Part shown: one piece after another, positions 43,401 to 51,299 of the stretch | Layout: every line of letters starts with the position of its first letter | Numbering within the stretch: position 1 is the first letter of the stretch | Source: Sebaldella termitidis ATCC 33386 | Lineage (GTDB): Bacteria; Fusobacteriota; Fusobacteriia; Fusobacteriales; Leptotrichiaceae | Length of the DNA: 64,000 nucleotides | NCBI RefSeq assembly: GCF_000024405.1 | Contig: NC_013517.1 | Span: forward strand, 186,001-250,000 | Reading direction: 5' to 3' | Translations under genes and position numbers: made by a program | The notes under the pieces: generated by a model | Seen by the model: the letters and a program-made list of their open reading frames with translations, nothing else | What the model was told of the DNA's origin: nothing | Database searches by the model: none

Positions 43401-44546
43401 ATGAAAATATCATCATTTAAGATATATGAAGTGAAGCCCAGATGGATTTTTATAAAAATAATAACTGATGAAGGAATAGAAGGCTGGGGTGAAATGATTT
43501 CGGGAACTAAAACCGAAACTGTTACAGCATGTGCCAATGAGATGTGTAAAAAATTATTAGGACGTGATCCTTTTGATATAGAAGCATTATGGCAGGAATT
43601 ATACAGATCGTTTTTCAGAGGCGGGCCTGTGAATATGACCGTAATTTCAGGAATAGAAACAGCATTATGGGATATAAAAGGAAAGTATTATAATATGCCT
43701 GTTTATGAGTTTTTGGGCGGAAAAGTCAGGGATAAACTGAAAGTATACTCATGGATCGGAGGGGACAGACCAAATAATGTAGCCGAGGAGGCGAAGCAGC
43801 GTTTTGATCAGGGATTTACAGCAGTGAAAATGAATGCTACAGAGGAGCTTCACTATATAGATTCATATGAAAAAGTAGATCAGGTACTGGAAAGAATGAA
43901 TTCAATAAAGGAACTGCTTGGTAATAAAATACAGGTAGGTATTGATTTTCACGGAAGAGTTCATAAACCTATGGCAAAAATACTTATCAAGGAGCTGGAG
44001 CCTTTCAGACCGATGTTTATAGAAGAGCCGGTGCTTCCCGAGAACTGGGATGCAATAATTGATACAGCTAAAAATTCTCCCATACCAATAGCTACAGGAG
44101 AAAGATTAAGTACAAGATGGGAATTCAAAAGATTGTTTAACAACAATTCCGTGGATATAATCCAGCCGGATGTAGCTCTTGCCGGAGGAATACTGGAAAC
44201 AAGAAAAATAGCTGCAGCAGCGGAAATGTATGATATAGCAGTAGCACCTCATGCACCTTACGGTCCTGTAGCTCTTGCAGCTACATTACAGCTTGATATG
44301 TGTACGCCTAACGTTTTTATACAGGAGCAGAGTCTTGGGATTCACTATAATAAAGGGTTTGATCTGATAGATTTTGTAAAGAACAAAGAGATATTCATGT
44401 TTAAGGATGGTTATCTGGATGTACCCGAAAAACCGGGGCTGGGAATAGAAATTGATGAAGAGCTTGTAAAGAAAGTGTCAGCAGAAGGACTCGTCTGGAC
44501 TAATCCAAAATGGAAAAACTATGACGGAACTATAGCTGAATGGTAG
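43401..44546 (+). CDS. dgoD: D-galactonate dehydratase-like enolase-superfamily enzyme
   Basis: 381-residue member of the mandelate-racemase/muconate-lactonising subgroup, close to E. coli DgoD by eye (WGGE-type opening, ALWDIKGK, YSWIGGDRP, EQSLGIHYNKG and the AEW ending are shared). Metal ligands are Asp182, Glu208 and Glu234, and the acid-base residues His184 and His284, each one position below the E. coli numbering. It should dehydrate a galactonate-type acid to a 2-keto-3-deoxy acid. Whether it accepts the 6-phosphate form, as the operon implies, is unknown. GAGAGGAGC precedes the ATG. Confidence 0.87.
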   Translation: MKISSFKIYEVKPRWIFIKIITDEGIEGWGEMISGTKTETVTACANEMCKKLLGRDPFDIEALWQELYRSFFRGGPVNMTVISGIETALWDIKGKYYNMPVYEFLGGKVRDKLKVYSWIGGDRPNNVAEEAKQRFDQGFTAVKMNATEELHYIDSYEKVDQVLERMNSIKELLGNKIQVGIDFHGRVHKPMAKILIKELEPFRPMFIEEPVLPENWDAIIDTAKNSPIPIATGERLSTRWEFKRLFNNNSVDIIQPDVALAGGILETRKIAAAAEMYDIAVAPHAPYGPVALAATLQLDMCTPNVFIQEQSLGIHYNKGFDLIDFVKNKEIFMFKDGYLDVPEKPGLGIEIDEELVKKVSAEGLVWTNPKWKNYDGTIAEW

Positions 44547-44567
44547 TAGTTAAAGGCAGGAGGAAAA

Positions 44568-45176
44568 ATGAATAAGTCAAAAATAACCGGGATTTTGAGA
44601 AATGTAAAAAAAGAGGATGTCCTAAAAGTAGGGGAAATACTGATAAAACACAATATCAAGGATTTTGAGGTAACATATAATACAAAGGATTCATTGGAAA
44701 TAGTAAAAATGCTGAAAAAAGAGTTTCCAGAAGCCAGAATAGGAATGGGCACCATATTAAATGTGGAAGAATTAAAAAAAGCCGAAGAATCCGGGGCAGA
44801 ATTTATTCTTACACCATCAGTGAATGAAGAGGTACTGAGATATTCCGGAAAAAATAATATTGATCTGATAACGGGAGTTTTTTCACCGAGTGAAGTCGCA
44901 CTTGCTTTGAGATACGGCTTTAATTATCTGAAATTATTTCCTGCCATTGACCTTCCCGATTCATATATAAATAATCTCATGGGACCGTTTGATAAAGTGG
45001 AATTTATGGCTGTGGGCGGTGTAGAGAAAGATAATATAACAGATTTTTTCAAAGCAGGGTTCAAATCTGTGGGAATGGGATCAAGTCTTATAAAAAAATC
45101 GTATCTGGAAAGTAAGGATTGGGAAAAGTTGGAAAAGCATGTTAAGGAAATAGCAGAAATAATAGAAACTGTGTGA
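44568..45176 (+). CDS. 2-dehydro-3-deoxy-6-phospho-gluconate/galactonate aldolase
   Basis: 202-residue class I aldolase of the KDPG family that cleaves 2-keto-3-deoxy-6-phosphohexonate to pyruvate and glyceraldehyde 3-phosphate. The Schiff-base lysine is Lys122 in YLKLFPA. Other signatures are FEVTYNT (catalytic Glu region), IGMGTIL, ILTPSVN and AVGGV. DgoA is the closest functional analogue given the adjoining dgoD. It lies 21 bases after dgoD with AGGAGG before the ATG and is the last gene of the operon. Confidence 0.9.
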   Translation: MNKSKITGILRNVKKEDVLKVGEILIKHNIKDFEVTYNTKDSLEIVKMLKKEFPEARIGMGTILNVEELKKAEESGAEFILTPSVNEEVLRYSGKNNIDLITGVFSPSEVALALRYGFNYLKLFPAIDLPDSYINNLMGPFDKVEFMAVGGVEKDNITDFFKAGFKSVGMGSSLIKKSYLESKDWEKLEKHVKEIAEIIETV

Positions 45177-45192
45177 ATTTCTCAGATAAATA

Positions 45193-45243
45193 AAAAAGGA
45201 CTGTGCTGAAATAACAGCTGCATAGTCCTTTTTAATATTAAAT
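45193..45243. terminator. Terminator between the sugar-acid operon and the NAD(P)-binding gene
   Basis: AAAAAGGACT (45193-45202) pairs with AGTCCTTTTT (45234-45243), with an inner GCTG/CAGC stem. T-runs on both strands let it serve both converging units. Confidence 0.85.
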
Positions 45244-45258
45244 TTTTATTTCCCGGTG

Positions 45259-45894
45259 TTATTCGGATACAACTGTAAAACGCTCCTGTAAATGCTTTGG
45301 GAGCTCGGCTTCATCAAGCATCGCTATTGCGTAATCTGCATAACTGATAGTGCTTAAACCTTTACTGTTAGTCATAAGTTCCTCGCCGCCTGCTTTATAT
45401 TTCCCTGTACGTACGCCTTCAGCTGAAAAGTCTGCCGAAGGACTAAGATATGTCCAGTTAACATCTTTTCTTGTTCTAAGAGCATCAAAAGCCTCACCCA
45501 TATTTGATGCCAGAGGCTTGAACATGTCCGGAAAATCAGGAGTATCCATTAAACGTAATTTATGTTCAGGATCAACGTACAGACTTCCAGCACCTCCTAC
45601 CACAAGTAAACGAACTGGCTTTTCGGCCAGAATATCCGAAAGATGTGCAAGGGAAGTTTTATGCTGATACAGCTGATCTTCTGCCCAGACAGCAAATGCA
45701 TCTATAACAGCATCATTTTCTTTTAGATCATCATAAGTAAGATCAAATAAGTCTTTTTCCAAAATTTTTACCTGTGTGTTATTTACTTTGCTGCTGTCAC
45801 GTACCACTGCTGTTACCTCATGACCTCTCTCTAAAGCCTCCTTTACTATCAGACTTCCTGCTTTTCCATTCGCACCGATTACTGCTATTTTCAT
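45259..45894 (-). CDS. NAD(P)-binding oxidoreductase (NmrA/SDR-like)
   Basis: 211-residue atypical short-chain-dehydrogenase-like protein. The dinucleotide motif is GANGKAGS at residues 8-15, and VVGGAGSLYVDP near residue 100 is characteristic of the YwnB/NmrA-like group. Its substrate is unknown; members act as quinone- or flavin-linked reductases or redox sensors. It is divergent from an HxlR regulator, a pairing commonly tied to response to quinones or electrophiles. GGAGGG precedes the ATG. Confidence 0.83.
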   Translation of the reverse strand: MKIAVIGANGKAGSLIVKEALERGHEVTAVVRDSSKVNNTQVKILEKDLFDLTYDDLKENDAVIDAFAVWAEDQLYQHKTSLAHLSDILAEKPVRLLVVGGAGSLYVDPEHKLRLMDTPDFPDMFKPLASNMGEAFDALRTRKDVNWTYLSPSADFSAEGVRTGKYKAGGEELMTNSKGLSTISYADYAIAMLDEAELPKHLQERFTVVSE

Positions 45895-45930
45895 AATTTA
45901 CCCTCCTGAATATTTATTTGATTTTTTATT

Positions 45931-45992
45931 TATAATAATATATTATAATAGTATGGATGAATTGTAAAGTAAGCACTTTTTTGTGCTATAGT
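45931..45992. promoter_or_regulatory. Divergent promoter-operator region of hxlR and the NAD(P)-binding gene
   Basis: AGCAC (45972-45976) and GTGCT (45983-45987) form an inverted repeat spaced by 6, overlapping the plus-strand extended -10 TGCTATAGT (45984-45992) for hxlR. On the minus strand TTTACA (45969-45964) with TAATAT or TATAAT further down is the likely promoter of the oxidoreductase gene. A regulator bound at the repeat could control both. Confidence 0.45.
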
Positions 45993-46041
45993 ATCTTTTG
46001 GGAAACTATTGTGATAAATAAAGACTTTTGGAGGAATGAAA

Positions 46042-46362
46042 ATGAAAAAAGAATTACCTGCCTGCCCTGTTGAAGTAACACTTCAGTTAATAGGGGATAA
46101 ATGGAAAGTACTGATTTTACGTGATTTAATGGATGGTACAAAGCGTTTTGGAGTATTGAAAAAAGGAATTAACGGTGTATCACAGAAAGTACTTACCGCG
46201 AATCTGCGTATGATGGAAACGAGTGGACTGGTTTCAAGGAAGGTATATGCAGAGGTACCGCCAAGGGTAGAGTATACTCTGACGAAGACAGGCTATAGTC
46301 TGAAGCCTGTTCTTGATGTGATGACTGTCTGGGGGGAAGAGTATAAAGAGAAAATGGAATAG
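46042..46362 (+). CDS. HxlR-family transcriptional regulator
   Basis: 106-residue winged-helix protein. The start is the ATG at 46042, 7 bases after GGAGG; an ATG six bases earlier is too close. The N-terminal CPVEVTLQLIGDKW carries Cys8 at the position that senses diamide, quinones or aldehydes in YodB/HypR-type members. FGVLKKGINGVSQKVLTANLRMME (shortened: ISQK-type VSQKVLTANL) is the recognition region. It should control the divergent oxidoreductase gene and perhaps itself. Confidence 0.9.
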   Translation: MKKELPACPVEVTLQLIGDKWKVLILRDLMDGTKRFGVLKKGINGVSQKVLTANLRMMETSGLVSRKVYAEVPPRVEYTLTKTGYSLKPVLDVMTVWGEEYKEKME

Positions 46363-46370
46363 ATTTTTTA

Positions 46371-46417
46371 AAATAAAATGATCCTGTATAAACTAATTAC
46401 ACAGGATCATTTTATTT
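46371..46417. terminator. Bidirectional terminator between hxlR and the DUF4189 gene
   Basis: A perfect 17-bp stem, AAATAAAATGATCCTGT (46371-46387) with its complement at 46401-46417, and a 13-base loop. It reaches the stop codon of the minus-strand gene. The strongest hairpin terminator in the window. Confidence 0.85.
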
Positions 46418-46904
46418 ATAATTTACCTATATCGCACACACTTATCTGAACGACACATTTTTTACCGCCGTTTTTTTCACACTTTTTTATAGATTTTTCT
46501 TCTGCACGTTCTTTCTTTGTGGAATCTCCTTTAGTCCAGTAAATAATGGTATCATAGCCATAGATATTATCAGCTTTTGAATATGCAAGAGACCCGCATT
46601 GCTTGTAGCGTATTGTTCCTAAAAATTTACAGTTAGGACTTCCGCAGTTAGATAAAACATCAGTTTTAAGACTGTTTTTTGATCGGTAGGATGCTCCCCA
46701 GGCATATTCACCCGTGGAAGGATCAACAGCAATTGCTGCATAGTATTTGTCATCCGCAGTTTCGGTATATCCCCCGCCTGATGCAGGATAACACTGATTG
46801 TCACCGGGATTAAAGACTCCGTTGGGACCGCACATACTATCTGCTAAACTCATAACTCCGTTTAATAAAAATAAAGTTACAATAAAAAATAATATTTTTT
46901 TCAT
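46416..46904 (-). CDS. Secreted Cys-rich DUF4189 protein
   Basis: 162 residues with a Sec signal peptide (about 1-20, ending near SLA). The mature part contains a DUF4189-like domain: YYAAIAVDPSTGEYAWG, an NSLKTDVLSNCG helix and a CGSLAY strand. About eight cysteines in the mature chain suggest disulfide bonding outside the cytoplasm. No function is established for the domain. It is driven by a perfect-consensus promoter, so high expression is likely. Monocistronic. Confidence 0.8.
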   Translation of the reverse strand: MKKILFFIVTLFLLNGVMSLADSMCGPNGVFNPGDNQCYPASGGGYTETADDKYYAAIAVDPSTGEYAWGASYRSKNSLKTDVLSNCGSPNCKFLGTIRYKQCGSLAYSKADNIYGYDTIIYWTKGDSTKKERAEEKSIKKCEKNGGKKCVVQISVCDIGKL

Positions 46905-46941
46905 AGTAATCTCCTTTTAAAATCATTTTTTAAATAAGTTA

Positions 46942-46970
46942 ATTATATAAATTATTTTTTTATTTGTCAA
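46942..46970 (-). promoter_or_regulatory. Perfect-consensus sigma70 promoter of the DUF4189 gene
   Basis: Minus strand TTGACA (46970-46965), 17-bp spacer, TATAAT (46947-46942), about 38 bases upstream of the ATG. The only exact consensus promoter I found in the window. Confidence 0.85.
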
Positions 46971-47116
46971 TTGATTGTTAAATAAAGAATAATCTGGAAT
47001 AATTTATAATTACAGAAGGTTCCATATAGTTTTAGAAGTGTATTTTTACAGTTGTTTTTCAGGAATAAAGAATTAAAAACGAAAGCATAAAAAACTAACC
47101 CAGAAACACAAATATA

Positions 47117-47125
47117 TGATATAAT
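47117..47125 (+). promoter_or_regulatory. Extended -10 promoter of der
   Basis: TGATATAAT 30 bases before the der ATG. No matching -35 is visible, as is usual for extended -10 promoters. AAAGGAG at about 47141 is the ribosome site. Confidence 0.55.
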
Positions 47126-47154
47126 TACATAACAGGAAAAAAAAGGAGAATATT

Positions 47155-48477
47155 ATGAAACCAATAGTTGCAATAGTCGGGAGACCTAATGTAGGAAAGT
47201 CAACACTTTTTAACAAGCTGATAGGAGAAAGATTATCGATAGTAAAGGATGTGCCCGGAGTTACAAGGGACAGATTATATAGAGACGTTGAATGGTCAGG
47301 AAAAGAATTTACTCTGGTGGATACCGGAGGTCTGGAGCCTAAAACACAGGATTTTATTATGAGTAAGATAAAAGATCAGGCTCAGGTAGCTATAGATGAG
47401 GCAGATGTAGTTGTATTTCTTGTAGACGGGAAATATGGAATAACAGGTCTAGATGAGGAAGTAGCCGCTGTTCTGAGAAAGAAAGACAAGAAAGTAATAG
47501 TTGCAGTAAATAAAATAGACAATTATATAAAAAATCAGGATAGAATATATGAGTTTTTTGGTCTTGGATTCGAGGAAGTAATCGGGATTTCCGGAGAGCA
47601 TAAGGTTAATCTAGGGGATCTTCTGGATGCAATAATAGGCAAGTTTGAGAAAATGAATACTGTTCAGGAAGAGGAAGTACTGAGTATAGCTGTTCTCGGG
47701 AGACCAAATGCCGGAAAATCATCACTTGTAAATAAGATACTGAATAAGGAAAGAAGTATAGTCAGTGATATAGCAGGAACAACAAGAGATTCCATTGACT
47801 CTGATTTCAGATATAAAAACAGAAAATACAGAATAATAGATACTGCCGGAATCAGAAGAAAATCAAAAATAGATGATTCTATAGAATATTACAGCGTATT
47901 GAGAGCGATAAAAGCTATTAACAGAGCTGATGTATGTGTACTTATGCTGGACTCTACAGAGCTTGTAACAGAGCAGGACAAAAGAGTGGCCGGCTTAATA
48001 CATGATGAAAAAAAACCGCTGATAATAGCCATAAATAAATGGGATCTTATAGAGAAAGATAATTCTACTGTAAAGCAGTTTACAGAGCTGGTAAAAACAG
48101 AGCTTCCGTTTTTGAGCTATGCTCCGGTAATAACAATGTCTGCTTTGACAGGTCAGAGGGTTATGCCTATTCTGGATCAGATTAATGACGTATTTGAGGA
48201 ATATAACAAAAAAATATCAACAGGTGTTCTTAATCAGGTACTTGGTGAGATGATTGCGGTTAATCCCGTACCTACCAGAAAGGGAAGAGCAGTAAAAATA
48301 AATTATGTAACACAGATCGGAGTGGCACCGCCAAGGTTTGTATTTTTTGCAAATGATCCCGAGCTTGTACATTTTTCATATAAAAGATATCTGGAAAATA
48401 AATTCAGAGAATATTTTGGCTTTGAGGGGTCACCTATCGAATTTATCTTTAATAAGAAGAGTGAAAGGAATTTTTAA
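47155..48477 (+). CDS. der: Ribosome biogenesis GTPase Der (EngA)
   Basis: 440-residue GTPase with two G domains in tandem, needed for 50S subunit maturation. G1 motifs are GRPNVGKS at 8-15 and GRPNAGKS near 182, G3 motifs DTGG and DTAG, and G4 motifs NKID and NKWD. A KH-like domain closes the protein. The stop shares one base with the ATG of the next gene (TAATG), so der is coupled to two AI-2E-family permease genes. Confidence 0.96.
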   Translation: MKPIVAIVGRPNVGKSTLFNKLIGERLSIVKDVPGVTRDRLYRDVEWSGKEFTLVDTGGLEPKTQDFIMSKIKDQAQVAIDEADVVVFLVDGKYGITGLDEEVAAVLRKKDKKVIVAVNKIDNYIKNQDRIYEFFGLGFEEVIGISGEHKVNLGDLLDAIIGKFEKMNTVQEEEVLSIAVLGRPNAGKSSLVNKILNKERSIVSDIAGTTRDSIDSDFRYKNRKYRIIDTAGIRRKSKIDDSIEYYSVLRAIKAINRADVCVLMLDSTELVTEQDKRVAGLIHDEKKPLIIAINKWDLIEKDNSTVKQFTELVKTELPFLSYAPVITMSALTGQRVMPILDQINDVFEEYNKKISTGVLNQVLGEMIAVNPVPTRKGRAVKINYVTQIGVAPPRFVFFANDPELVHFSYKRYLENKFREYFGFEGSPIEFIFNKKSERNF

Positions 48478-49514
48478 TGAATATTGAAAAGACAAAAGAT
48501 AAGCTGGTTACACTTGTCTTGTGTTTGGTATGTTTATTTCTTATAACAAAGGTTCTGCCGTATTTTGTACCGTTTTTAAATGTAATACTCAGTGCTTTGA
48601 TACCGTTTATTCTTGCTTTTGTTATTACTTATGTTCTTGAGCCGGCAGTGGAGTTTTTGGAGAAAAAACTGAATTTTAAGAGAATGAGTGCTTTTATGAT
48701 AGTTTATTTTGTAGTGATGTTTGTTTTTATTGCTATGGTTCTGGCTCTTATACCGGAAGTGGTGAATCAGTTTAACAGCATGATAAGCTTTATAATAAAC
48801 CATCAGGGAGAAATACAGCTGAAGGTCTCAAAATATATAGAGCACTCTCATATAAACATATCAGAGATAGTGTATAAGCTGAAGGAATGGTTTTTCAGAT
48901 ATATATTTAGTCTTCTGAATTCTGGAATTTCGCTTATAAAAGCATTTTTCAGTATAGTTTTTATGACTCCGATCTTTTTATTTTTACTTATGAAGGATTA
49001 CCGAAGTCTGAAAATGAAGCTGAAGCTTCGGATACTGGAAGCTGACAGAAGAGATATAATAATAATAATGCGTAATATAGACGTGGTTCTGGGAAAATAT
49101 GTCAAAGGCAAGCTGATAGACTGTTTTTTGGTTGGGACATTAGTGTATATTATTTTTTCAATATTAGGACTAAAGTTTGCCCTTTTATTTTCATTTATAA
49201 TCGGGGTAACTAATCTGATTCCTTATGTAGGACCTGTGATTGGCGCAATTCCTGCCTGTTTGTTTGCTCTGCTTCAGTCATTTAATATATTTATAGGTGT
49301 TCTGATAGCAATAGTATTTATACAGACACTGGAATCAGTATTTCTTGTACCGTATATAACGAGTAAAACCGTGGAAATACATGAGATTACGACCCTTCTT
49401 GTTTTGCTTATAGGGGGAAGTCTTTTCGGGATAATCGGTGCCTTGCTGGCAATTCCGGTTTATCTTGTAATAAAAGTAATATATGAATATTATAAAAATA
49501 ATAAAGGGGTATAA
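48477..49514 (+). CDS. AI-2E-family membrane permease, first of a tandem pair
   Basis: 345-residue protein with about eight membrane helices. Family signatures are in the C-terminal half: GVTNLIPYVGPVIGAIPA, a TLESVFLVPYITSKTVEIHE stretch and GGSLFGIIGALLAIPVY. The substrate is unknown. It is coupled to der by TAATG and followed after one base by a paralogue of exactly the same length, so the pair arose by tandem duplication. Confidence 0.83.
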   Translation: MNIEKTKDKLVTLVLCLVCLFLITKVLPYFVPFLNVILSALIPFILAFVITYVLEPAVEFLEKKLNFKRMSAFMIVYFVVMFVFIAMVLALIPEVVNQFNSMISFIINHQGEIQLKVSKYIEHSHINISEIVYKLKEWFFRYIFSLLNSGISLIKAFFSIVFMTPIFLFLLMKDYRSLKMKLKLRILEADRRDIIIIMRNIDVVLGKYVKGKLIDCFLVGTLVYIIFSILGLKFALLFSFIIGVTNLIPYVGPVIGAIPACLFALLQSFNIFIGVLIAIVFIQTLESVFLVPYITSKTVEIHEITTLLVLLIGGSLFGIIGALLAIPVYLVIKVIYEYYKNNKGV

Positions 49515-49515
49515 A

Positions 49516-50553
49516 ATGAGAAAATACAGAGAAGTCAGAGAGATATTGATAATTCTGGTATTAGTCCTGCTGGCATTATATTTGTTTTTTCAAAATTACA
49601 AATATGTACAGAAACCGGTAAATATAGTAATAGGTGCATTGGTACCTTTTATTTCATCATTTATAATAGTTTATTGTCTTATGCCTTTTATAGACGTACT
49701 TTCAAAAAAATTAAGAATTAATAAAAAAATATCTATTGTTATAGTTTTCAGTATTTTTATTTTATTTCTTTTATATATAGTAATTTCGATACTTCCGTTA
49801 GTGATAAAGCAGTTTAACGGTCTGATCAGATATTTTGTCAATAATCAGGGACAGATTCAGAAAGAGATAAATGAATTTCTTGACGGAACAAATATTGACC
49901 TAAAATCAGTGGTGGGTAAAGTAAGGGAATATTTATTTTCCAATTCTATGAATCTCATAAATTCCAGTATAGCTTTATTTTCGGGATTATTTAGTTTTAT
50001 GTTTATGACTCCCATTTTTACAGTTATGCTTCTGTTCAGTTATGACAGCATAAAAACAGGGCTTAGAAAAAGTCTTATCAGAAATAAAAAAAGAAATATA
50101 CTTCCGCTTCTTAAAGATATTGATGACGCTGTAGGAAAATATATTAAGGTAACACTGCTTGACTGTTTTATAATAGGTACTCTTTCAAGCATTGTATTTT
50201 ATTTTTTAAAGGTTGATTATATGCAGTTATTTTCAATAATAATAGGGGTAGGAAATCTGATACCGTTTATAGGGCCTTTTATAAGCATAGTTCCGGTTTT
50301 GATATATGCTGCAACTAAATCTCTGAATTTATTTATAAGTATTCTGGTGATTATTACAGTACTTCAGGGGATCGAAGCAAATATAGTAAAACCATGGCTG
50401 ACAAGTAAATCTGTGAATATTCATCCTATAACAACTCTTCTTGTTATTTTGATAGGCGGTTCGCTGTTTGGAATAATAGGTGCTTTTATTGCTATACCGG
50501 TATATATCATAATAAAATTGATATTTCAGTTTTATAGAAAAAAAATTAAATAA
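49516..50553 (+). CDS. AI-2E-family membrane permease, second of a tandem pair
   Basis: 345 residues, the same length and topology as its upstream neighbour, with the same landmark segments (GVGNLIPFIGPFISIVPV, SKSVNIHPITTLLV and GGSLFGIIGAFIAIPVY). The start is the ATG at 49516 with AAAGGGG before it; an in-frame ATG 33 bases earlier lies inside the upstream gene and lacks a ribosome site. Separate functions or a hetero-oligomer are both possible. Confidence 0.83.
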   Translation: MRKYREVREILIILVLVLLALYLFFQNYKYVQKPVNIVIGALVPFISSFIIVYCLMPFIDVLSKKLRINKKISIVIVFSIFILFLLYIVISILPLVIKQFNGLIRYFVNNQGQIQKEINEFLDGTNIDLKSVVGKVREYLFSNSMNLINSSIALFSGLFSFMFMTPIFTVMLLFSYDSIKTGLRKSLIRNKKRNILPLLKDIDDAVGKYIKVTLLDCFIIGTLSSIVFYFLKVDYMQLFSIIIGVGNLIPFIGPFISIVPVLIYAATKSLNLFISILVIITVLQGIEANIVKPWLTSKSVNIHPITTLLVILIGGSLFGIIGAFIAIPVYIIIKLIFQFYRKKIK

Positions 50554-50628
50554 GTAATAAAATAAAATATGAAGTGACGGCTGGAGTCCTTTATAAAAAG
50601 GGGAAAATAAAGAAAATAAATTAAAATC

Positions 50629-50657
50629 TTGACAAATGAGCTAAAAAGATATATAGT
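50629..50657 (+). promoter_or_regulatory. Promoter of the MarR-type regulator gene
   Basis: TTGACA (50629-50634), 17-bp spacer, TATAGT (50652-50657). Just past it, TGTA-GA-TACA spans the predicted start and could be an autoregulatory site. Confidence 0.75.
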
Positions 50658-50690
50658 TGTAGATACAGGTAAGTGAAGGAAGTGAGAAAT

Positions 50691-51161
50691 ATGAGTAAAT
50701 GTAGAAAAGAATCAAAATTTGATGACTGTCTATATTTCACTATTTCTAGATTATTCAGAATAGCGAATAAGTATGCAGAGGATGCATTCTCAGATCTAGA
50801 GATTTGCCCGACACACGGGTACCTGATGATACTTTTAGATGAACAGAGAGAAGGATTATCAGTTAGTGAAATAGCAGATAAGTTAGCAATTGCTCCATCC
50901 ACAGTAACCAGATTTGTAGATAAACTTACAGAAAAGGGATTAGTGGAAAGAGAAAAAGAAGGAAAAAAGTCGTATACCAAAATTACAAAAAAAGGAATAG
51001 CAGAAATGGATTCAGTTTTTCAGGCATGGCAGAGAATTAATGACAAGTTCATAAGAAAAATTAGTAATCTTCCATATTTAAAAGGAATTTCAAAAGATAT
51101 GGGACAGCTTGCTGACTATTTAGAGGAAGGCGAAAAATTTGAGATAGACTTTACAATTTAA
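50691..51161 (+). CDS. MarR-family transcriptional regulator
   Basis: 156-residue winged-helix regulator. The recognition helix lies in LSVSEIADKLAIAPSTVTRF near residue 60, followed by the LTEKGLVEREKEGKKSY wing. The start is the ATG at 50691 after AAGGAAGTGAG; an in-frame GTG 18 bases earlier is part of the ribosome-site region. It has its own promoter and terminator, so its target is not obvious from position. Confidence 0.88.
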   Translation: MSKCRKESKFDDCLYFTISRLFRIANKYAEDAFSDLEICPTHGYLMILLDEQREGLSVSEIADKLAIAPSTVTRFVDKLTEKGLVEREKEGKKSYTKITKKGIAEMDSVFQAWQRINDKFIRKISNLPYLKGISKDMGQLADYLEEGEKFEIDFTI

Positions 51162-51174
51162 CTATGATTCATGT

Positions 51175-51212
51175 AAAATATTCCAGCTGTTACAGTTTGG
51201 GATATTTTTTTA
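51175..51212 (+). terminator. Terminator of the MarR-type regulator gene
   Basis: AAATATTCC (51176-51184) pairs with GGGATATTT (51199-51207), one G-T pair, followed by a T-run. Confidence 0.7.
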
Positions 51213-51216
51213 TTGA

Positions 51217-51246
51217 TTGATTTTTGACTAGTTGTGTTATTATAAA
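51217..51246 (+). promoter_or_regulatory. Promoter of the Gfo/Idh/MocA gene
   Basis: TTGATT (51217-51222), 18-bp spacer, TATAAA (51241-51246), about 50 bases before the ATG. A weaker TTGACT lies inside the spacer. Confidence 0.45.
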
Positions 51247-51299
51247 AAATAATGTAATATATGAATACGGCAATATAAAATCAATCGGGAGGCGGACTT

